This document shows, piece after piece, positions 1-4,662 of a DNA stretch of 6,013 bases. The translations under genes were made by a program, and so were the position numbers. Positions within the stretch are counted from its first letter, which is position 1. Each line of letters starts with the position of its first letter. The notes beneath the pieces are model-generated. The model ran no database searches. It had not been told where the DNA came from and worked only from the letters and a program-made list of their open reading frames with translations. Source of the DNA: UBA5972 sp964480735 (GTDB taxonomy: Bacteria; Pseudomonadota; Alphaproteobacteria; Rhodobacterales; Rhodobacteraceae); NCBI GenBank assembly GCA_964480735.1, contig CAYZQS010000134.1, positions 1 to 6,013 on the forward strand. Direction: 5' to 3'.

Positions 1-27
1 GCTGATTCAGATAAAAAGGACGCGGCT

Positions 28-921
28 CTAGGCCGACGCAAGCATACCCTTGTCTGCCGCCAGCTCCCGCATGGCTTTTTGCAATTTTTCAAAGGCCCGC
101 ACCTCAATCTGACGAATGCGTTCGCGGCTGACGTCATAGACGCCCGACAATTCTTCCAGCGTAACAGGCTTGTCCTCAAGCTTTCGCTTGACCAGAATAT
201 CTTTTTCCCGGTCATTCAAACCTGACAAGGCCTTGTTTAACAGCTCACGCCGCGCGTCCAACTCGTTTTTCTCGGCATAATCTGTGGCCTGATCGGCGTC
301 TTCATCCTCCAACCAGTCCTGCCATTCCATCGTGCCTTCGCCCTCAGAACCCACTTGCGCGTTCAGCGAGGCATCACCACCGGACATGCGCCGGTTCATG
401 GATGTTACTTCGGCTTCGGTCACGTTCAGTTCCTGGGCAATGCGGGCCACATTTTCAGGCCGCAAATCGCCGTCTTCCAGCGCGCCGATTTTGCGCTTGG
501 CTTTGCGCAGATTGAAAAACAGTTTTTTCTGGGCGCTTGTCGTGCCCATTTTCACCAGCGACCAGCTGCGCAGCACATATTCCTGAATACTCGCGCGAAT
601 CCACCACATGGCATAGGTCGCCAAACGGAAACCTTTGTCCGGATCAAAACGTTTGACCGCCTGCATCAGGCCAACGTTGGCCTCTGACACCACTTCGGCG
701 GTCGGCAGCCCATAGCCGCGATACCCCATAGCGATCTTGGCAGCCAGCCGCAGGTGCGACGTCACCAGTTTGTGCGCAGCACCTGAATCCTCATTCTCGA
801 CCCAGCTTTTGGCCAGCATAAATTCCTCTTCAGGCTCCAGCATCGGAAACTTGCGGATGTCCTGCATATAGCGGTTTAGCCCCTGTTCGGGTGACGGTGC
901 CGGAAGATTTGCATAGCTCAT
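28..921 (-). CDS. rpoH: RNA polymerase heat-shock sigma factor RpoH (sigma-32), RpoHI-like
   Basis: This is a 297-residue group-3-like sigma-70 family protein that directs core RNA polymerase to heat-shock promoters. Seen in order: region 1.2/2.1 from about residue 14; region 2.2 around AEVVSEANVGLMQAVKRF (75-92); regions 2.3-2.4, which melt and read the -10 element, around ATYAMWWIRASIQEYVLRSW (101-120); the RpoH-specific box QKKLFFNLR (131-139); and the region 4.2 helix-turn-helix (about 252-285, with VSRERIRQIEVRAFEKL) that reads the -35. The RpoH box and the length separate it from RpoD and other sigma factors. The frame stays open to 987, but I chose the ATG at 921. It has a GGGGA ribosome site 7 bases upstream and gives the family N-terminus MSYANLPAPSPE, whereas the ATG at 987 lies in the promoter -35. 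Alphaproteobacteria often carry two rpoH genes; the N-terminus suggests RpoHI, but that subtype is an inference. Confidence 0.96.
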   Translation of the reverse strand: MSYANLPAPSPEQGLNRYMQDIRKFPMLEPEEEFMLAKSWVENEDSGAAHKLVTSHLRLAAKIAMGYRGYGLPTAEVVSEANVGLMQAVKRFDPDKGFRLATYAMWWIRASIQEYVLRSWSLVKMGTTSAQKKLFFNLRKAKRKIGALEDGDLRPENVARIAQELNVTEAEVTSMNRRMSGGDASLNAQVGSEGEGTMEWQDWLEDEDADQATDYAEKNELDARRELLNKALSGLNDREKDILVKRKLEDKPVTLEELSGVYDVSRERIRQIEVRAFEKLQKAMRELAADKGMLASA

Positions 922-928
922 GAATATG

Positions 929-933
929 TCCCC
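929..933 (-). promoter_or_regulatory. rpoH ribosome binding site (GGGGA)
   Basis: On the minus strand GGGGA lies 7 bases before the ATG at 921. It decides the rpoH start against the in-frame upstream ATG at 987. Just upstream, at 937-950, AACGA-ACAA-TCGTT can form a 5-bp hairpin near the predicted 5' end of the message. Confidence 0.7.
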
Positions 934-956
934 AAAAACGATTGTTCGTTGTCTCA

Positions 957-988
957 CGAAAATAGGCAGCGTTGCCAGTCCCTTCAAG
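957..988 (-). promoter_or_regulatory. rpoH promoter, heat-shock (RpoH) type overlapping a sigma-70 type
   Basis: On the minus strand CTTG (988-985), 18 bases, then CCTATTTTCG (966-957) match every fixed position of the heat-shock promoter consensus described for alphaproteobacteria, CTTG-N17/18-CYTATNTNNG. The same bases read as a housekeeping promoter: TTGAAG, 17-base spacer, TATTTT (964-959). Transcription should start near 952, leaving a leader of about 30 bases before the ATG at 921. The inference is that rpoH is read by both RpoD and its own product, as reported for some alphaproteobacterial rpoH genes. The remaining gap up to 1131 is AT-rich with no other convincing site. Confidence 0.6.
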
Positions 989-1131
989 ATATATGCCCAA
1001 GTATTTATTTTTCGTTTACAAAAACCAACGACGCAATGATCACTTTTACGGCTTTATAACAACAGCTTATCTGCCACACTGAAAACTGTAGCATCTTACA
1101 CAATAATGTGAATGATATAAACATTAAGCGT

Positions 1132-2175
1132 CTATATTGATCGCAAATTATCAATCAAACCGGTAAGGTCTGCCGGAAGTGCCGCCTGAAACTCCAGCCC
1201 TTGATTGCTAATGGGGTGCACAAAACCCAATGTGGCCGCGTGCAATGCCTGACGCGAAAAACCGTTGACAGCTGTCACATCGTCAACCGTTGCTGTTTTG
1301 GATTTCAATTGCCGACGGCCACCATAAACACTGTCGCCGATCAACCCGTGCCCGGCATGGGCCAGATGCACCCTGATCTGATGCGTGCGTCCGGTTTCAA
1401 GCCAACAATCAACCAGCGCCGCGTCAGTGTTATCTGCCCCAAATTGCTCCATAACCCGCAACCGCGTGATGGCGTGACGCCCGGCATTTTGCACCACGGC
1501 CATGCGTTTGCGGTCATGTTTGTGCCGGGCGATATTGCCAGAGATGCGGATGACATTGCCCGCCTCAAAGGCCACACCCCTGACGCCGGCAAGCCGCGGA
1601 TCAGCCCGCGTTGGCACGCCAAAAACCGCCGCGCGGTAATGGCGCGTAATCGAATGATCGGCAAACTGCGCCGCCAAACCGTGATGCGCCGCGTCTGATT
1701 TTGCCACCACCAGCAATCCGCTGGTATCCTTGTCGATCCGGTGCACGATACCGGGCCGCTTAACTCCGCCGATACCGGATAACGTGTCGCCGCAGTGGTG
1801 CAGCAAGGCGTTGACCAGCGTGCCGGTTTCTGATCCCGGTGCCGGATGCACCACCATGCCGGCAAGTTTGTTGACAACGATCAGGTCGTCGTCCTCAAAA
1901 ACCACATCAAGGGGAATGTCTTCCGGTCCGGCCTCGATATCCATAACTTTGGGCACGGTTATCAAAAACACATCCCCTGCCCGCGTTTTTGCCTTCAATT
2001 CGGTCACCAAAGCACCGTGTTCGCTTGCAACGGCACCCGCTTCAATCAACCGCCCGATTTGCGACCGGCTGAGCGACGCGGCCTCTGGCACATTTTGCGC
2101 CAGCGCTTTATCAAGCCTTGAGGCCGGGTTTTCCCCGATCACCACCCGCCAAACGTGATGTGAAAGATCAGACAT
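1132..2175 (-). CDS. rluD: RluD-type large-subunit rRNA pseudouridine synthase (RluA family)
   Basis: This 347-residue enzyme converts uridine to pseudouridine in rRNA. RluD of E. coli acts on helix 69 of 23S rRNA (positions 1911, 1915 and 1917). Seen: an N-terminal S4 RNA-binding domain (about residues 18-75, with SRSQIGRLIEAGAV); the RluA-family entry segment DDDLIVVNKLAGMVVHP (95-111); the catalytic motif GIVHRIDKDTSGLLVVAKSD (142-161), in which Asp148 is the expected nucleophile; and the late conserved block GRTHQIRVHLAHAGHGLIGD (262-281) followed by YGG. The S4 domain points to RluC or RluD rather than RluA, and the length is slightly above E. coli RluD. RluD is my preferred call, but RluC specificity is not excluded by reading alone. 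The frame runs back to a TTG at 2181, but the ATG at 2175 with GGAG 8 bases upstream is the better start. That ATG overlaps the divergent start codon at 2174. It lies upstream of rpoH on the same strand, across a 210-base gap. Confidence 0.88.
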   Translation of the reverse strand: MSDLSHHVWRVVIGENPASRLDKALAQNVPEAASLSRSQIGRLIEAGAVASEHGALVTELKAKTRAGDVFLITVPKVMDIEAGPEDIPLDVVFEDDDLIVVNKLAGMVVHPAPGSETGTLVNALLHHCGDTLSGIGGVKRPGIVHRIDKDTSGLLVVAKSDAAHHGLAAQFADHSITRHYRAAVFGVPTRADPRLAGVRGVAFEAGNVIRISGNIARHKHDRKRMAVVQNAGRHAITRLRVMEQFGADNTDAALVDCWLETGRTHQIRVHLAHAGHGLIGDSVYGGRRQLKSKTATVDDVTAVNGFSRQALHAATLGFVHPISNQGLEFQAALPADLTGLIDNLRSI

Positions 2176-2497
2176 GAGCAACGCTCCGCAAGATTATAAG
2201 GAACCCGCCAACCTGCGGTTTTTACGGATCATGGTGACGATCCTGACCGCCTCTATGATTTTGGGCCTTGTAACCATCATTGTGCTGATTGTCATCCGGG
2301 TGCCCAATGTAATTCGCACAGTGGATGACCCGCTGCCGTTGCCCAAAGAAATCACACTGCCAGACGGTGCGGTGGCCATCACCTTCACCCGCGGTCCCGA
2401 TTGGTATGCGGTTGTCACCAAAGACAACGAAATTCTGATCTTTGACGCGAGTGACAATGCATTGCGACAAAGAATTCAAATTAACCTCGGCCAATAG
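2174..2497 (+). CDS. small single-pass membrane protein of unknown function (DUF6476-like)
   Basis: The product is 107 residues and I cannot assign a function. Seen: a short polar N-terminus (1-17), one strongly hydrophobic segment from about residue 20 to 41 (MVTILTASMILGLVTIIVLI at its core), then a soluble tail with PLPLPKEITLPDGAVAITF and a hydrophobic-alternating stretch WYAVVTKDNEILIFDA, which suggests a few beta strands. The preceding arginines and length of the hydrophobic segment fit an uncleaved membrane anchor; the side faced by the tail is uncertain. It resembles a small conserved Rhodobacterales family that I recall as DUF6476, from memory only. The start ATG shares the CATG with rluD, and only a weak purine stretch (GAAAGA, about 7 bases upstream) could serve as ribosome site. 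The coding call rests on sensible protein composition, tight packing against rluD and a hairpin 3 bases past the stop. Confidence 0.8.
   Translation: MSNAPQDYKEPANLRFLRIMVTILTASMILGLVTIIVLIVIRVPNVIRTVDDPLPLPKEITLPDGAVAITFTRGPDWYAVVTKDNEILIFDASDNALRQRIQINLGQ
2184..2187 (-). promoter_or_regulatory. rluD ribosome binding site (GGAG)
   Basis: Minus-strand GGAG lies 8 bases before the ATG at 2175 and inside the coding sequence of the divergent plus-strand gene. It supports 2175 over the TTG at 2181, which would leave almost no spacer. Confidence 0.65.
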
Positions 2498-2499
2498 CC

Positions 2500-2557
2500 G
2501 CTCATCAAGCCTGTCGGCTTTCCTCGCTGGCGAAGAAAGCCGACAGGCTTGATGAGC
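2500..2557. terminator. perfect 23-bp inverted repeat; terminator or processing hairpin
   Basis: Arms 2500-2522 and 2535-2557 are perfect reverse complements (left arm begins GCTCATCAAGCC, right arm ends GGCTTGATGAGC) around a 12-base loop. The structure begins 3 bases after the stop of the small membrane gene and ends 40 bases before dnaG, so it fits a transcript end or a stabilising 3' hairpin. No T-run follows on either strand, so it is not a textbook intrinsic terminator. Each arm also contains its own AAGCC-N4-GGCTT, permitting alternative folding into two small hairpins. Confidence 0.6.
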
Positions 2558-2561
2558 CACC

Positions 2562-2593
2562 CTTGCAATGGCGCTGCATTCGCCCGATATTTG
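2562..2593 (+). promoter_or_regulatory. candidate dnaG promoter, heat-shock-like or sigma-70-like
   Basis: CTTG (2562-2565), 18 bases, then CCGATATTTG (2584-2593) match the alphaproteobacterial heat-shock consensus CTTG-N17/18-CYTATNTNNG with one mismatch (G for T at its third -10 position). It also reads as a poor-to-moderate sigma-70 site, TTGCAA-N17-GATATT. Transcription would begin about 7 bases past 2591, which is at the dnaG ATG itself. This is a sequence match only. Confidence 0.4.
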
Positions 2594-2597
2594 ATCC

Positions 2598-4535
2598 ATG
2601 AGTCTGCCCCCCGCCTTTTTAGACGAGCTTCGCTCGCGGCTGTCCCTTGCCCAGGTGGTGGGGCGCAAGGTGATCTGGGACAGCAAAAAGACCAATCAGG
2701 GCAAGGGTGACTATTGGGCCCCTTGTCCGTTTCACGCCGAAAAAACCGCCTCGTTCCATCTGGATGACCGCAAGGGGTTTTATTACTGCTTTGGGTGTCA
2801 CGCCAAAGGCGACGCGCTGAATTTTGTGCGCGAAACTGAAAATGTGGGCTTTATGGAAGCGGTGGAAATTCTGGCGCGCGAGGCCGGCATGACCATGCCC
2901 GCGCGTGATCCAAAGGCGCAAGCAAAGGCCGATCTGCGCACGCAGCTTTCAGAGGTTATGGAGCAGGCTGTGCAGTTTTTCCGCCTGCAACTTAAGACCC
3001 AACAGGGCACAGCGGCGCGTGAGTATCTGGAAAAACGCGGGCTCACAGCCGCCACACAGGAAAAATTTGAGATCGGATTTACCCCTGATGGCCGGACCGA
3101 CCTGTTTCAATATCTGACCGGCAAGGGTGTCAGTGCCGACCTGATAGATCAAGCCGGCCTCGCCATTAAACCGGATGACGGCGGCAAGCCGTTTGACCGC
3201 TTTCGCGGCCGCATCATGTTCCCGATCCGCGATCCGCGCGGCCGTGCGATTGCCTTTGGTGGCCGCGCGATGGATCCAAACGCCCGCGCCAAATATCTGA
3301 ATTCGCCCGAAACACCGCTGTTTGACAAGGGCCGCAGCCTTTACAATTTCGCCCCCGCGCGAGAGGCTGCAGGCCACGCAGACGCGCTGATCGTGGCAGA
3401 GGGCTACATGGACGTCATTGCCCTGACCCAGGCCGGGTTTGCCCACGCGCTTGCCCCGCTTGGCACCGCAATCACCGAACAACAACTGCATCTGATGTGG
3501 CGTATCCACCCGGAACCGGTGATTGCGCTGGATGGAGACACCGCTGGTCTTCGCGCCGCGATCCGCCTGATTGATATTGCACTGCCGCTGCTTGAACCCG
3601 GCAAATCCCTGCGGTTTTGCCTGTTGCCAGAGGGGCTTGACCCGGACGACCTGATCAAATCACAGGGTCCCGCCGCCATGAAAGCGCAGATCGACGCCGC
3701 AAAGCCGCTGGTTGAATTGTTATGGCAGCGTGAAACGGACGGCAAAATACTGGACAGCCCCGAACGCCGGGCAGCGCTGGATGCCAGCCTGAAGGCCGCG
3801 CTGGCCAAAATCGGCAATTTGTCCGTGCGCAATCACTACAGTGCGGCGTTGCGTGCCAAACGCAATGCGCTGTTCACGCCCGATGTGGCAAACAAACCTT
3901 TCAGCAGGTCGCGGAAAGGCAGACGGGAAGCGGTTGCAACCCATGCATCCGCCGGGGCCAGAGCTTCTGTTTTGGCGCAAACTTCCGGCAACCGCGCCAG
4001 CGACGAACGCCTGCGCGAAGCGGTGATATTGGCCACGCTGATCAACCACCAGGATCTGGTTGCAACGTTTGAATCCGCGCTTGAAAAACTGCATCTCCAA
4101 ACCCCCGGCTACGGCGCCGTCCGGGACATTATTTTGCGCGAAACACCGGACTGCGTGCTGAAAAGAACCAAGATCGCAGAGAAACTTGATCCGGCTTACC
4201 TTGAAAAACTGTTTGGTCTGCGCCATGTGCAAATCTCGCCAGCCATTGCTGCGGGTGCAAACATTGAAACCGCGACGCTTGCTTTGGCCGAGGAACTTGC
4301 CAAACTGGAGGCCTTTCGCGGCGCTGCGCAGGAAACCATTGACGCCATGCAGGATATGGCCGGAATGGTGGACGAGGGGCTGACGTGGCGGCTGGCTCAG
4401 GCGGCCAACGCCCGCAACGAGGCGGCCCGCGCAGCACTGGAACAGGATGACGGCGAATACGATGAAGCCAAAATATTGTCTCAAAACCTGCAAAATCTGA
4501 TCGATGGTCAGGTTTGGGTAAAGAAAAAACGCTAA
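2598..4535 (+). CDS. dnaG: DNA primase DnaG
   Basis: This 645-residue primase makes the RNA primers for leading and lagging strand replication, working with the DnaB helicase at the fork. Seen: an N-terminal CHC2 zinc ribbon with C43-P-F-H46 and C64-F-G-C67; the core basic/template-binding segment FRGRIMFPI to KYLNSPETPLF (202-242); a TOPRIM domain with EGYMDV (268-273, metal-binding Glu268) and LDGDTAG (311-317, Asp312 and Asp314), plus the acidic LDPDDLI (347-353); a basic Ser/Arg linker (about 433-445); and a C-terminal helical region (about 470-645) where the helicase-binding domain should lie, with weak recognisable sequence as is usual. Length is normal for the family (E. coli about 580). 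The start matches the conserved alphaproteobacterial MSLPPxFLDELRSR, although no ribosome site is visible before it. It precedes rpoD by 127 bases on the same strand, the order seen in many bacteria. Confidence 0.97.
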   Translation: MSLPPAFLDELRSRLSLAQVVGRKVIWDSKKTNQGKGDYWAPCPFHAEKTASFHLDDRKGFYYCFGCHAKGDALNFVRETENVGFMEAVEILAREAGMTMPARDPKAQAKADLRTQLSEVMEQAVQFFRLQLKTQQGTAAREYLEKRGLTAATQEKFEIGFTPDGRTDLFQYLTGKGVSADLIDQAGLAIKPDDGGKPFDRFRGRIMFPIRDPRGRAIAFGGRAMDPNARAKYLNSPETPLFDKGRSLYNFAPAREAAGHADALIVAEGYMDVIALTQAGFAHALAPLGTAITEQQLHLMWRIHPEPVIALDGDTAGLRAAIRLIDIALPLLEPGKSLRFCLLPEGLDPDDLIKSQGPAAMKAQIDAAKPLVELLWQRETDGKILDSPERRAALDASLKAALAKIGNLSVRNHYSAALRAKRNALFTPDVANKPFSRSRKGRREAVATHASAGARASVLAQTSGNRASDERLREAVILATLINHQDLVATFESALEKLHLQTPGYGAVRDIILRETPDCVLKRTKIAEKLDPAYLEKLFGLRHVQISPAIAAGANIETATLALAEELAKLEAFRGAAQETIDAMQDMAGMVDEGLTWRLAQAANARNEAARAALEQDDGEYDEAKILSQNLQNLIDGQVWVKKKR

Positions 4536-4544
4536 TGTGCCGCG

Positions 4545-4628
4545 CGAATCAGTGATTCGAACGGTTGATTCGCCCATATGATTCGCCCTACTAAATATCT
4601 GACCCAAAACCGCCAAAGTGATTCGCCC
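4545..4628. repeat. cluster of five GANTC sites with three TGATTCGCCC direct repeats before rpoD
   Basis: Within the dnaG-rpoD gap GANTC occurs at 4546-4550 (GAATC) and at 4554-4558, 4567-4571, 4580-4584 and 4620-4624 (GATTC). The first two form a 7-bp inverted repeat around one base (CGAATCA-G-TGATTCG, 4545-4559). The last three lie in identical TGATTCGCCC copies starting at 4566, 4579 and 4619. GANTC is the methylation target of CcrM in alphaproteobacteria, and GcrA uses methylated GANTC in promoters. Whether this host has both proteins is not visible here. A regulatory role is an inference; the repeats themselves are certain. Confidence 0.75.
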
Positions 4629-4662
4629 TGTCGCTTTGAATTTTGATCAAACGGAGTGACCG

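Noticed and set aside
1..27. Possible rpoH terminator: CGGC-CTAGA-GCCG followed by CGTCC and five Ts on the minus strand
   Set aside because: The stem has only 4 bp, overlaps the end of the coding sequence and is separated from the T-run by five bases. The window ends too soon to see more.
1095..1112. Small inverted repeat CACA-ATAA-TGTG in the rluD-rpoH gap
   Set aside because: Only 4 bp per arm with no extension; easily chance in an AT-rich gap.
2193..2198. Perfect TATAAT on the minus strand upstream of rluD
   Set aside because: No acceptable -35 lies 16-18 bases upstream, and the predicted start (about 2186) would cut into the GGAG ribosome site, so it is unlikely to be the rluD promoter.
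3720..4616. Open frame of 298 codons on the minus strand opposite the 3' part of dnaG
   Set aside because: It lies antisense to a well-supported DnaG, has no domain-like sequence and no ribosome site worth noting.
4642..4651. TTTGATCAAA palindrome just before the rpoD ribosome site, considered as an FNR-type box
   Set aside because: The FNR motif needs TTGAT-N4-ATCAA. Here the half sites overlap with no spacer, so it does not fit.
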